DNA from: Microtetraspora sp. NBRC 13810 | Lineage (GTDB): Bacteria > Actinomycetota > Actinomycetes > Streptosporangiales > Streptosporangiaceae | Direction: 5' to 3' | DNA: 64,000 bases | Assembly (NCBI RefSeq): GCF_030268685.1 | Contig: NZ_BSRQ01000001.1 | Location: 744,001 to 808,000, forward strand | Shown: piece after piece, positions 7,046 to 15,419 of the stretch | Position numbering within the stretch: position 1 is the first letter of the stretch | How the letters are laid out: each line of letters opens with the position of its first letter | Translations under genes and position numbers: made by a program | Notes under the pieces: model-generated | Database searches by the model: none | What the model was told of the DNA's origin: nothing | Seen by the model: only the letters and a program-made list of their open reading frames with translations

Positions 7046-10027
7046 TTGCCTTCCAAGCCCTGGTTACGTACCACCCTCACCACCGCCGTCGCCGCTACTC
7101 TGACGCTCTCCCTGGCCGGGACCGCCCAAGGCGAGCCCGCGCAGGCCGCCAACCCCGTGGACTTCCAGGCGGAGGTGAACGGGCACGGCAAGCCGGACCT
7201 GGACAACAGGCGCGGCTCGGTGGCCCCGCCCGCCATGCTGCGGGCACAGAGCAACGCGACCGTCCGCTGGAACACCCTCGGCACCCCCGCCGTGGTCACC
7301 TCGGGCGTCCCCCTCGCCGAAGGGCTCGGCGCCGATCCCGAGCAGGCGGCGCGCGCGTACCTGAAGGCGAACCAGACCCTGTTCGGCCTCGCTCCCGAAG
7401 CGGTGGACGCGCTGGAGAAGGTCGCCGTCAACCCACTCGGCCAGGGCCACGCCGTACTCCTGCGGCAGCGCTTCGGCGACCTGCCCTCCGGCGTCGACGG
7501 CCAGGTCGCGATCGGCGTCTTCGACGGCAAGATCATCCATGTGACCTCGTCGCTCTCCCGGGCGACCGGCGCGCCCCCGGCCGCCGCGATCACCGAGCAG
7601 CGGGCGCTGGAGATCGCCGCCGCCGACGGCGGCATCGACCTGGCGACCGCCACCGCGAAGCAGGTCACGGCGGTGGCCGTGCCCGCCGCGGACGGCGTGC
7701 ACCGGGCCTTCCAGGTGACCCTGGTCGGCGGCGCCGACGAGGCCGCGGGCTACACCACGCACGTGGACGCGGTCACCGGCGAGATCCTGGTGCGCGACAA
7801 CCTCGTGGACCACGAGACCGACCACGAGACCGACCACGAGACCGACCCCGCGGCCGACCTCCAGTCGGGCGGACACGGCCACGGACACGGGCAGGACACG
7901 GACAACCCGCGCTGGGAGGTGTTCCCGGCCAACCCGCGGAGCAACTACTCCTCCGCCGACGTCCGCGAGACCTGGTGTGCCAAGAAGGCGCCCGGCTGCG
8001 ACTACGTCGTGGGCGGCGACCCGGCCACCGGCAAGGCGTGGGACGTGGACCACGCGACCGGCCAGCCGACCGGCACCAGCCTCGGCAACGCGGCGCGCAC
8101 CTTCGAGAACCGGGCCAGCGGCAACAGCAACAGCATCGGCACCCGCACCGGCGCCGCCACGCCGGACCGGGTGTACCGCTTCCCGTGGACGAACAAGTGG
8201 TTCACCGCCAAGTGCGACCCGGCCACCTTCGACCAGCCGGGCGAGGCCGACCTCGAAGCCGCCATCGCCAACCTCGGCGTGATGCACAACCGGCTGCACG
8301 ACTGGTCCTACCGTCTCGGCTTCACCGAGACGGCGTGGAACATGCAGACCGACAACGGCGACCGCGGCGGCGTCGGCAACGACCCCGAGCAGGGCAACGC
8401 CCAGGCGGGCGCCCGGGTGCTGAGCGTCCGGAACAACGCCAACCAGATCACCCCGCCGGACGGCGTGGCGCCGATCACGAACATGTACCTCTGGCAGCCG
8501 CAGGCCGGCGCCTTCTACGGCGCCTGCGTGGACGGCGACTACGACATGTCGGTGATCGGCCACGAGTACACCCACGCGATCTCCGGCCGCATGATCGGCG
8601 GCCCGAACGCCGGGTGGAGCGGCGCCCAGGCCGGCGCCATGAACGAGAGCAACTCCGACCTGATGGCCATGGAGTACCTCGCCGAGTACGGCTTCCGCCC
8701 CGCGGGTGAGACCCCGTCGGTCATCGGCGCCTACGTCACCAGGGACGACAAGGCCGGCATCCGCAACTACGACATGTCGCGCTCCCCGCTGAACTACAGC
8801 GACATCGCCTACGACCTGGTGGGCGCGCAGGTGCACGCCGACGGCGAGATCTGGACGGCGACGCAGTACGACCTGCGCGAGGCGTTCATCGACCGCTACG
8901 GCAAGGGCAACGCCAAGACCCAGGAGGCGTGCGCCGACGGCGAACTGGCCGTGGAGAAGTGCCCGGGCAACCGGCGCTGGGCCCAGATCTCCTTCGACGC
9001 GCTGCTGCTGATGGCCTCCGGCGCGGTCTCCTACGTGGACCACCGGGACGCGCTGCTGGCGGCGGACACCATCCGGTTCGGCGGGAAGAACCAGGACCTG
9101 ATCTGGAACTCCTTCGCCAAGCGCGGCCTGGGCGAGGGCGCGGCCAGCAACGGCCCGTCCGACCAGGACCCGACGGCGAGCTTCGCCTCGCCCCGGGCGG
9201 ACAACGCCACGATCACCCTGCGCCCGTCCGGTGACGCCACGGGCAAGCCGGTCCGCCTCTACATCGGCGACTACGAGGCCCGCGCCACCCCGGTGGCCGA
9301 CACCGACCCGGCGACCGAGCTGGACGAGACCTTCGAGGCCGTGCCCGGCGACTACTCCTTCCTGGCCGTCGGCGCAGGCTTCGGCCACACCCGGTTCAAG
9401 GAGGACTTCCGCCGCGGCGAGAACGCGACCCTGAAGGTGGACCTGGACCGCAACCTCGCCGCCGCCGCGGCGGGCGCCACCGCCACCGGCGACGGCGTCA
9501 ACCAGGCCCTGCTCATCGACGAGACCGAGGCCACCCAGTGGGCCTCGCTGACCGCGCCGGTCGCGGGCCGCTCGGTGACCGTGGACCTCGCCGGGACCGA
9601 CCCGGTCGACGTCCGCCGGGTCCAGGTGAGCGCCATGCTCCGGCCCAACGACGGCAACCCGGCCGACCCGGGCGCGCAGAACCGCTTCAGCGCGCTCCGC
9701 TCGTTCGAGGTGCTGGCCTGCAACAGCGCCGCCGGCAAGAACTGCGCCGACCCGGCCGCCTACTCCAGCATCTACAAGAGCAAGCAGGACGCCTTCCCCA
9801 CCAGGAACCCGCGTCCGCGCGGCGCCGACCTGCTCATCAAGTCCTTCGACGTGCGCAGCGCGAAGGCGACCCACCTGATGCTCCGCACGGTCACCAGCCA
9901 GTGCACCGGCAACCCGCTCTACCTGGGCGAGCAGGACAACGACCCGAACTCCTCCACCGACTGCGCCACCGCCAGCGCCGCCAGGAACCAGGTGCGCGCC
10001 GCCGAGTTCCAGGCGTTCGAACACTGA
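7046..10027 (+). CDS. Secreted M36 family (fungalysin) zinc metallopeptidase
   Basis: The best start is TTG 7046, preceded by a perfect AGGAGG (7036-7041) with 4-nt spacing; an ATG 51 bp upstream has no such site. The 993-residue protein has a signal peptide ending near GTAQG, an FTP/PepSY-type propeptide, then a catalytic domain with zinc-binding HEYTH (H506-H510) and the third ligand region NESNSD (E534). Inside the propeptide a DHET repeat is encoded by three 12-bp units, followed by an HGHGHGQ stretch. The C-terminal 300 residues carry a beta-sandwich and a region resembling F5/8-type carbohydrate- or surface-binding domains. The family degrades extracellular protein. It is probably monocistronic and ends at a strong hairpin. 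Confidence 0.93.
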   Translation: MPSKPWLRTTLTTAVAATLTLSLAGTAQGEPAQAANPVDFQAEVNGHGKPDLDNRRGSVAPPAMLRAQSNATVRWNTLGTPAVVTSGVPLAEGLGADPEQAARAYLKANQTLFGLAPEAVDALEKVAVNPLGQGHAVLLRQRFGDLPSGVDGQVAIGVFDGKIIHVTSSLSRATGAPPAAAITEQRALEIAAADGGIDLATATAKQVTAVAVPAADGVHRAFQVTLVGGADEAAGYTTHVDAVTGEILVRDNLVDHETDHETDHETDPAADLQSGGHGHGHGQDTDNPRWEVFPANPRSNYSSADVRETWCAKKAPGCDYVVGGDPATGKAWDVDHATGQPTGTSLGNAARTFENRASGNSNSIGTRTGAATPDRVYRFPWTNKWFTAKCDPATFDQPGEADLEAAIANLGVMHNRLHDWSYRLGFTETAWNMQTDNGDRGGVGNDPEQGNAQAGARVLSVRNNANQITPPDGVAPITNMYLWQPQAGAFYGACVDGDYDMSVIGHEYTHAISGRMIGGPNAGWSGAQAGAMNESNSDLMAMEYLAEYGFRPAGETPSVIGAYVTRDDKAGIRNYDMSRSPLNYSDIAYDLVGAQVHADGEIWTATQYDLREAFIDRYGKGNAKTQEACADGELAVEKCPGNRRWAQISFDALLLMASGAVSYVDHRDALLAADTIRFGGKNQDLIWNSFAKRGLGEGAASNGPSDQDPTASFASPRADNATITLRPSGDATGKPVRLYIGDYEARATPVADTDPATELDETFEAVPGDYSFLAVGAGFGHTRFKEDFRRGENATLKVDLDRNLAAAAAGATATGDGVNQALLIDETEATQWASLTAPVAGRSVTVDLAGTDPVDVRRVQVSAMLRPNDGNPADPGAQNRFSALRSFEVLACNSAAGKNCADPAAYSSIYKSKQDAFPTRNPRPRGADLLIKSFDVRSAKATHLMLRTVTSQCTGNPLYLGEQDNDPNSSTDCATASAARNQVRAAEFQAFEH

Positions 10028-10052
10028 TCCGCTGATCCGCCCGCACCCGCAC

Positions 10053-10081
10053 GGCCCGCGCCACATCCGGTGGCGCGGGCC
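10053..10081 (+). terminator. Strong terminator hairpin after the M36 protease
   Basis: GGCCCGCGCCAC (10053-10064) pairs perfectly with GTGGCGCGGGCC (10070-10081) around a 5-nt loop, 25 bp past the stop codon. There is no T-run, which is usual in GC-rich actinomycetes. Confidence 0.75.
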
Positions 10082-10108
10082 CTGCCCGTTCCCTTGACTG
10101 AACGGCGC

Positions 10109-10332
10109 TCACGCTGAAGCCCAGCAACCGCCGCCGGTCCGAGCGATCCAGTCGGCCAGGATCAGGTCGGGGACCTGCGCGAGGATCTCTTCGGGATCGG
10201 CGTAGGCCAGTGGGGCGTGGATCTCGCGCACAGTGTCGATCAGATCGGGGAAGTCCCCGCGACGGCGGGCGTCTGCCAGGTGAGCTGACAGCTTTCCCCA
10301 GAGTAGCCGCCGCGTTCGAGACGTGATCCCTC
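10109..10332 (-). pseudogene. Open remnant of a lost coding region downstream of dnaE
   Basis: Just past the dnaE stop, the minus strand has a frame open for about 74 codons to TGA 10109-10111, with clear protein-like content: KLSAHLADARRRGDFPDL, then DTVREIHAPLAYADPEEI and QVPDLILADWIART. Nothing in it looks like the spurious Arg/Pro-rich shadow ORFs. It has no credible start codon until a GTG well inside, and an in-frame TGA lies 3 bp before the readable part. I read it as the tail of a gene whose 5' end is lost. I do not recognise the family. Confidence 0.5.
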
Positions 10333-10341
10333 ACGCCCATC

Positions 10342-13300
10342 TCAGAGGGAGATGGCTTCCGGTCCGGCCAGCGCCTTGATGTCTCCGGCGAACGACGAGT
10401 CCGCGGCCACGAAGTAGTCCGGCAACGCCATCATCACGGTCTTGCCGCCGCCCCGTCGTAGGTGGATGTGGACCGGCACTTTGCCCGGGTGCATCGTGAA
10501 AATGTTGCGCAGTTCCTCGACCAAGGAAGCGGTCACGCGCTCCTCCCGCAGGATGATGACGACGGGATGCCCGGACTCACCGGTGATGCCGGACACGTCG
10601 AGCGGCGTCAGGTCCTGCGCGAAGACCGAGATGGCGCCATCGCGGTTGTTGATCTGCCCGCCCACCGAGACCACGACATCGCTGCGCAGCTCGGAGGCGT
10701 ACAGCTCGTAGCTCTTGGGGAAGAACAGGCACTCGATCGCCGCGTCCATGTCCTCGACGGTGATGATCGCCCACGTGTTGCCAGCCTTGTTGATGCGCCT
10801 GTCAACCTTGGTGATGAGGCCGCAGACGCGGACGTCGCCGCGGTCGTCACGGCCGGAGTCGAGCAGGTCGGCGATCGTGGTGTCCCGGTTGCGCGCGAGC
10901 AGCCGCTCCGTGCCCGCCAGTGGGTGGTCTGAGACGTACAGGCCGAGCATCTCCCGTTCGAAGTCGAGCTTTGTCTTCTTGTCCCACTCGCCCTCGGGGA
11001 TGGTGAGGGACAACGTCGCGCCGTCGTCGTCGGCCATGCCGCCGAACAGCGAGTCCTGACCGTGCGCCTCGTTCTTCTTGACGTCAATGACCGAGTCGAC
11101 GGCTTGTTCGTGGACCATGAGCAGGCCCCTGCGTTCGTGGCCGAGGGAGTCGTAAGCGCCGGCCTTGATCAGCGATTCGATGACGCGCTTGTTGCAAGCG
11201 GTCAGCGGCACCTTGCCCAGGAAGTCGTTGAAATTGGTAAAGCGTCCCACCTCGGCACGGGCCTTCACGATTCCGTCGACGACGTTCTCCCCGACGTTGC
11301 GGACCGCGCCCAGGCCGAACCGGACCTGCGTGTCACCGACCGCGACGAAGTCGAGCTGGGAGTCGTTCACGTCCGGCGGGAGCACCTGGACGCCCATCTT
11401 GCGGCACTCGGCAAGGTAGAGGGCCGCCTTGTCCTTGTCATCACCCACTGACGTGAGCAGAGCGGCCATGTACTCGGCGGGATAGTTGGCCTTCAGGTAG
11501 GCGGTCCAGTAGGCGACGAGGCCGTAGCCGGCAGTGTGTGACTTGTTGAACGCGTAGCCGGAGAACGGCAGCATGACATCCCACAGCGCCTGGGTCGACT
11601 CGTCGCTGTAGCCGTTGGCGCGCATGCCGGCCGAGAAGGTGTCCCATTCGGCGTCCAGGACCTCTTTTTTCTTCTTGCCCATGGCGCGGCGCAGCATGTC
11701 GGCGCCGCCGAGCGTGTATCCGGCCAGTTCCCGGGCGACGGCCATGATCTGCTCTTGGTAGACGAGCAGATGGAAGGTGGTGCCCAGAATAGGTTCGAGC
11801 GCGTCCTTCAGCTCCGGGTGGATCGGCTCGATGTCCTGCCGGGCGTTCTTGCGGTGCGCGTAGTTGGTGTGCGCGTTGGCCGCCATCGGGCCCGGCCGGT
11901 AGAGGGCGAGCACCGCCGCGATGTCCTCGAACCGGGTTGGCTCCATCAACTTCAGCAGTGACCGCATGGGGCCGCCGTCGAGCTGGAAGACGCCCAGTGT
12001 GTCGCCCCGGGCCAGCAACTCGTAGGTGGTTTTGTCGTCGAGCGGCATGGTCAGGGTGTCGAGCTTCACGCCTCGGTTCTGCTCGATGATTTTGATGGCG
12101 TGGTCGATGATGCCCAGATTTCTCAGGCCCAGGAAGTCCATCTTGATCAGGCCCATGGCTTCGCAGCTTGGGTAGTCAAAGCCGGTGATGATGACGCCGT
12201 CCTTGGCCCGCATGTGCATCGGGATCAGGTCCAGCAACGGAGACGAGGACAAGATGACCGCGGCGGCGTGCACGCCGGTACCCCGGATCAGACCCTCGAC
12301 GCCGCGTCCGGTGTCGAGGACCTTTCGTACGTCCGGGTCGCTTTCGTACAGCGCGCGGATCTCGGCGCCCTCGTTGTAGCGAGGGTGGTTCTCATCGAAG
12401 AGATCTTTCAGGGGGACGCCCTTGCCCATGACGTCGGGCGGCATCGCCTTGGTGATCTTGTCGCCCATGGCGAAGGGGTAGCCGAGGATCCGGCTCGCGT
12501 CCTTCACGGCGGCCTTGGCCTTGATCGTACCGAACGTGTTGACCTGCGCGGTCGCCCCGCTACCGTATTTCTCGGTGACGTAGGCCACCATACGGTCACG
12601 CTGGCGGTCGTCGAAGTCGAGGTCAATGTCGGGCGGGCTGATCCGCTCGGGGTTGAGGAACCGTTCGAACAGCAGGCCGTGCTCCAAAGGGTCCAACTCG
12701 GTGATGCGGGTAGCGTAGGCGACGATCGAGCCGGTGGCGCTACCACGTCCCGGCCCCACAGCGATGCCGTTGTCGCGCGCATAGGTGCAGATGTCGGCGA
12801 CGACGAGGAAGTAGGAGGAGAAGCCCATCGGGCCGATGACCTTCATCTCGGTTTCGTACCGCTCCCGCACCTCGGCCGGGATCGGAACGCCGTACCGCAT
12901 CTCCAGGCCGCGCTCCGTCTCCTTGCGCAGCCAGGACTCCTGCGTCTCACCCTCGGGGACGCCGGGGAACTGCGGCATCCGGTCGACGTACTCGAACACA
13001 TCGCCGTAGTCGCCCACCATCTCGGCGACCAGCAGCGTGTTGTCGCACGCCTCCGGCAGGTCGGCGAACAGCTTCCGCATCTCGGCGGCGGTTTTCACGT
13101 AGTAGCCCGACCCGCTGAACCGCCACCGTTTGGGGTCGTCTTTCTGGTTGTTGGTGCCGATGCACAGGAGGCTGTCGTGGGCGTCTGCCTGGTCCTCGGT
13201 GACGTAGTGGGAGTCGTTGGTCGCCAGCAGCGGCATGCCGAGCTGTTTGGCGAGGCGCAGAAGGTCGCCGCGAACCTGCCGCTCGATGTCGATGCCGTGG

Positions 13301-13935
13301 TCCATCAACTCCAGGAAGTAGTGGTCCTTCCCGAGAATGTCCTGATAGGCGGCGGCGGCCCGGACCGCCTCGTCGTACTGCCCGAGACGCAGCCGAGTCT
13401 GCACCTCCCCTGACGGGCAGCCGGTGGTGGCGATGATCCCCCCCGAGTGCTCGGCGATCAGCTCGCGGTCCATGCGCGGCCACTTGGAGATGAAACCCTC
13501 GTAGTAGGCCAGCGACGACAACCGGAACAGGTTGCGCAGGCCCGCAGCGTCTTTCGCCCACATGGTCATGTGCGTGTACCGGCCACCGCCGGACACGTCC
13601 TTGCCGCTGCTGTCGTCATCTCCGGAGACGGACCGTTTGCCGCCCGGCGCCCAAAACACCGGCTTTTTGTGGAACCGTGATTCGGGCGCCACGTACGCCT
13701 CGATGCCGATGATCGGCTTGACACCACTGTCTTTGGACGTCTGGAAAAACTCATACGCCCCGAACACGTTTCCGTGATCCGACATCGCGATCGCCGGCAT
13801 CCCCAGCCGCTCGGCCTCCTGGAACAGCGGCTTCATCTTGGCCGCTCCGTCCAACGTGCTGTACTCGGTGTGGACGTGAAGGTGCACGAAACGTTCGTCG
13901 GGCACAGCGGTCTCCCTCATCTCCGGATTGCTCAC
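10342..13935 (-). CDS. dnaE: DNA polymerase III alpha subunit (probably an extra dnaE1-type copy)
   Basis: This 1197-residue C-family polymerase is of full DnaE1 length (the ImuC/DnaE2 type is shorter). It has an N-terminal PHP domain (HLHVHTEYSTLDG; SDHGNVFGAY), the palm motif PDIDLDFDDRQRD with two catalytic Asp, KMDFLGLRNL with the third, and a C-terminal OB domain (VCGLITKVDRR). GTG 13935 is used; ATG 13920 is possible. It is 28 bp behind the JmjC gene in an operon with a DUF397 mini-protein. Actinobacterial housekeeping dnaE usually lies near lspA/rluD/ileS, not here. The lower GC and small accessory partners suggest a second, acquired copy (inference). Known dnaE duplicates include a self-resistance copy in the nargenicin cluster. 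Confidence 0.93.
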   Translation of the reverse strand: MSNPEMRETAVPDERFVHLHVHTEYSTLDGAAKMKPLFQEAERLGMPAIAMSDHGNVFGAYEFFQTSKDSGVKPIIGIEAYVAPESRFHKKPVFWAPGGKRSVSGDDDSSGKDVSGGGRYTHMTMWAKDAAGLRNLFRLSSLAYYEGFISKWPRMDRELIAEHSGGIIATTGCPSGEVQTRLRLGQYDEAVRAAAAYQDILGKDHYFLELMDHGIDIERQVRGDLLRLAKQLGMPLLATNDSHYVTEDQADAHDSLLCIGTNNQKDDPKRWRFSGSGYYVKTAAEMRKLFADLPEACDNTLLVAEMVGDYGDVFEYVDRMPQFPGVPEGETQESWLRKETERGLEMRYGVPIPAEVRERYETEMKVIGPMGFSSYFLVVADICTYARDNGIAVGPGRGSATGSIVAYATRITELDPLEHGLLFERFLNPERISPPDIDLDFDDRQRDRMVAYVTEKYGSGATAQVNTFGTIKAKAAVKDASRILGYPFAMGDKITKAMPPDVMGKGVPLKDLFDENHPRYNEGAEIRALYESDPDVRKVLDTGRGVEGLIRGTGVHAAAVILSSSPLLDLIPMHMRAKDGVIITGFDYPSCEAMGLIKMDFLGLRNLGIIDHAIKIIEQNRGVKLDTLTMPLDDKTTYELLARGDTLGVFQLDGGPMRSLLKLMEPTRFEDIAAVLALYRPGPMAANAHTNYAHRKNARQDIEPIHPELKDALEPILGTTFHLLVYQEQIMAVARELAGYTLGGADMLRRAMGKKKKEVLDAEWDTFSAGMRANGYSDESTQALWDVMLPFSGYAFNKSHTAGYGLVAYWTAYLKANYPAEYMAALLTSVGDDKDKAALYLAECRKMGVQVLPPDVNDSQLDFVAVGDTQVRFGLGAVRNVGENVVDGIVKARAEVGRFTNFNDFLGKVPLTACNKRVIESLIKAGAYDSLGHERRGLLMVHEQAVDSVIDVKKNEAHGQDSLFGGMADDDGATLSLTIPEGEWDKKTKLDFEREMLGLYVSDHPLAGTERLLARNRDTTIADLLDSGRDDRGDVRVCGLITKVDRRINKAGNTWAIITVEDMDAAIECLFFPKSYELYASELRSDVVVSVGGQINNRDGAISVFAQDLTPLDVSGITGESGHPVVIILREERVTASLVEELRNIFTMHPGKVPVHIHLRRGGGKTVMMALPDYFVAADSSFAGDIKALAGPEAISL

Positions 13936-13963
13936 CCTAGCGGCGGCTACGCCGAGTCGGAGG

Positions 13964-14863
13964 TCACTCGCGGCGGCGTGCCGCAGTTCGAAGTAGGTCG
14001 GCCATCTCCTCGATGTCCATCGTCACCAGCGAGCCGATCAGATACTCGCGTGCCTCGGCGACGGCTGTTCGCGAATCGCCGACAATCGCGGCGGGCGGAA
14101 GGGTGGCGCGCATCTGCGGGTCCTGCAACGCCAGCGTGAGAACCTCGGCGATGACCTGCTGAGCCGCCCAGTGGGGAGTCCGTTCCTTGAACGCGATCGT
14201 CAGATGCAGCGACGGCTCCTCCCCCACGGTGTATGGGGAGTGCATCCAGCCGCGCGGAAGCCACAGCACCTGGCCAGGCTCCAGGATGAAGGTCTGCTCC
14301 GGAGGGGTGTGCTCCAGGTAATGCCGCTGCTCCGGGGTGAATCCGATGAGGTGGAAGGAGCCGTGTTCGCGGACGGGGTTGTCCACGCACGGCGCATGAA
14401 CTGGCCACGCCTTCCGGCCGTGCAGTTGGACGATCAATGTCAGGTAGGGGTCATAGTGGTACTTGATCCCTTGGGCGCCCGCCGGAGTGAGGTAGGCGTT
14501 CGCGTGGACGCGGTAACCAGTCTCCTGGGTCAGGGCGGCGTGCAGCTCCGCGATCGACGGCTTGAACCGTTCCAGGCCCCGCAGGGAGATCGTCCCGCCG
14601 TTGTCGAGGTGCGCGCGGATCGCTCCCCGCCGCGGCATGCCCGGCAGGTCCTCATCGGTGTAGCGGCACGGATCGCTGATGACGCTGTCCTTGAGCAGGA
14701 CGACGTTGCGCAGGGCGAGACATTCGGCGTCCACGAACTGCTCCACCTCCTTCAACGTCAGCAGGTGTTGGAAGGAGGCAGGGGTGCGCTGGTACAGCCG
14801 TGGCTGCTGTGGCCACGCCTTCGTGACCTCGTCGGGGTTGTCGATCAGGGACTTCAGCATCAT
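13964..14863 (-). CDS. JmjC/cupin-type Fe(II)- and 2-oxoglutarate-dependent oxygenase
   Basis: The start is one of two adjacent ATGs (14863 or 14860) behind CGGAGA. The 299-residue protein has the double-stranded beta-helix metal triad: HYD (H136 and D138 in GIKYHYDPY) and distal H208 in LPRGWMHSPYT. Around them are PVHAPCVDNP and the LEPGQVLWLPRGW strand typical of Cupin_4/JmjC enzymes such as bacterial ribosomal oxygenases. Such enzymes hydroxylate protein or peptide side chains. The target is unknown; the 77-aa protein encoded 92 bp upstream, or a ribosomal protein, are candidates (inference). The final C-terminal helical region (about 225-299) fits a dimerisation or winged-helix-like tail. 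Confidence 0.85.
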   Translation of the reverse strand: MMLKSLIDNPDEVTKAWPQQPRLYQRTPASFQHLLTLKEVEQFVDAECLALRNVVLLKDSVISDPCRYTDEDLPGMPRRGAIRAHLDNGGTISLRGLERFKPSIAELHAALTQETGYRVHANAYLTPAGAQGIKYHYDPYLTLIVQLHGRKAWPVHAPCVDNPVREHGSFHLIGFTPEQRHYLEHTPPEQTFILEPGQVLWLPRGWMHSPYTVGEEPSLHLTIAFKERTPHWAAQQVIAEVLTLALQDPQMRATLPPAAIVGDSRTAVAEAREYLIGSLVTMDIEEMADLLRTAARRRE

Positions 14864-14955
14864 GGTCTCCGGTCTGCGAAGCGGGGGCGGGTGGGCGCCC
14901 CGCGGCGACTGGCCGCTGAGCGCCCACGAGTCAGACGTCGAAGCGAATCGGCGGA

Positions 14956-15189
14956 CTACTCGGCCAGCCCACTCAGCCACGCCCTCGCGAAGCTGGTGAG
15001 CTCAACCTTGGACATGCGCAGCTCACGACCGGCACCGGCCGGCTTGGAGTCGCCCAGCGCGAAGCCTCCGCCGGACAAGGGGGCGACGGTGAGGCAGTCC
15101 TCCATCGTGCCGTCGCTGTTGTCGCCACCGCCGCAGAGCTTCTTGAACGGGCCGGCGACGACCTGCTCGTACAGGTTCTCGTTGGACAT
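14956..15189 (-). CDS. DUF397-type mini-protein (77 aa)
   Basis: ATG 15189 follows GAGAGGAAA at good spacing. The core DCLTVAPLSGGGFALGDSK, followed by RELRMSKVELTSFARAWL, matches the usual DUF397 pattern (C-VEVA, AVRDSK, then a helix beginning with Ser and Trp/Phe). DUF397 proteins are actinobacterial partners of XRE-type regulators, as in WhiJ-like loci. Here the neighbouring regulator is an XRE/TPR protein in divergent orientation. Two Cys (CGGG and EDC) lie in the N-terminal half. There is no signal peptide. It is first in the operon with the JmjC oxygenase and dnaE. A role as modified peptide precursor is possible but unsupported by any leader/core or protease gene nearby. Confidence 0.72.
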   Translation of the reverse strand: MSNENLYEQVVAGPFKKLCGGGDNSDGTMEDCLTVAPLSGGGFALGDSKPAGAGRELRMSKVELTSFARAWLSGLAE

Positions 15190-15330
15190 TTACGGTTTCC
15201 TCTCGTTGAGCGACGACCCGAGTGCTCGCTCGTGTGCACCCGGGCGTGGGTGACAGTGCGGGGTCCCGCCTTTGCCGCTGGCGGCGGTTCCCCTTCCTCT
15301 CAACCGAACCTGGTCAGACGGTGTCGGGGA

Positions 15331-15360
15331 ATTGCCACTTACTGGCAATGGGGTTGCCAC
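15331..15360. promoter_or_regulatory. Inverted repeat, candidate operator between the DUF397 operon and its regulator
   Basis: ATTGCCA (15331-15337) and TGGCAAT (15343-15349) form a perfect 7-bp inverted repeat with a 5-bp spacer. A third half-site, TTGCCAC (15354-15360), follows in direct orientation 22 bp after the first. The region lies 60-90 bp before the regulator start and about 140 bp from the mini-protein start. This is a likely binding site for the XRE regulator (inference). Confidence 0.55.
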
Positions 15361-15419
15361 CCGCCCGCAACCCGCTCAGGACCCCTTGCGGGAACGGGTC
15401 ACGGTGTTACCGTGCGGTC

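Noticed and set aside
7064-10066. 1000-codon open frame on the minus strand opposite the M36 protease
   Set aside because: Val/Gly/Arg/His-rich composition with no family motif. It is the mirror of a real gene at very high GC; the plus strand has signal peptide, HEYTH and a perfect ribosome-binding site.
9891-10340. 149-codon minus-strand frame with an ATG just past dnaE
   Set aside because: It overlaps the protease C-terminus and is Arg/Pro-rich. The protein-like frame in the same place is a different one, listed as a remnant.
12100-13413. 437-codon plus-strand frame opposite dnaE
   Set aside because: The minus strand encodes all DnaE motifs; this frame has none.
14956-15189. RiPP precursor reading of the DUF397 mini-protein
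   Set aside because: No leader/core boundary, protease, transporter or cyclase gene is adjacent. DUF397 similarity explains it better, so the idea is kept only as a speculative finding.
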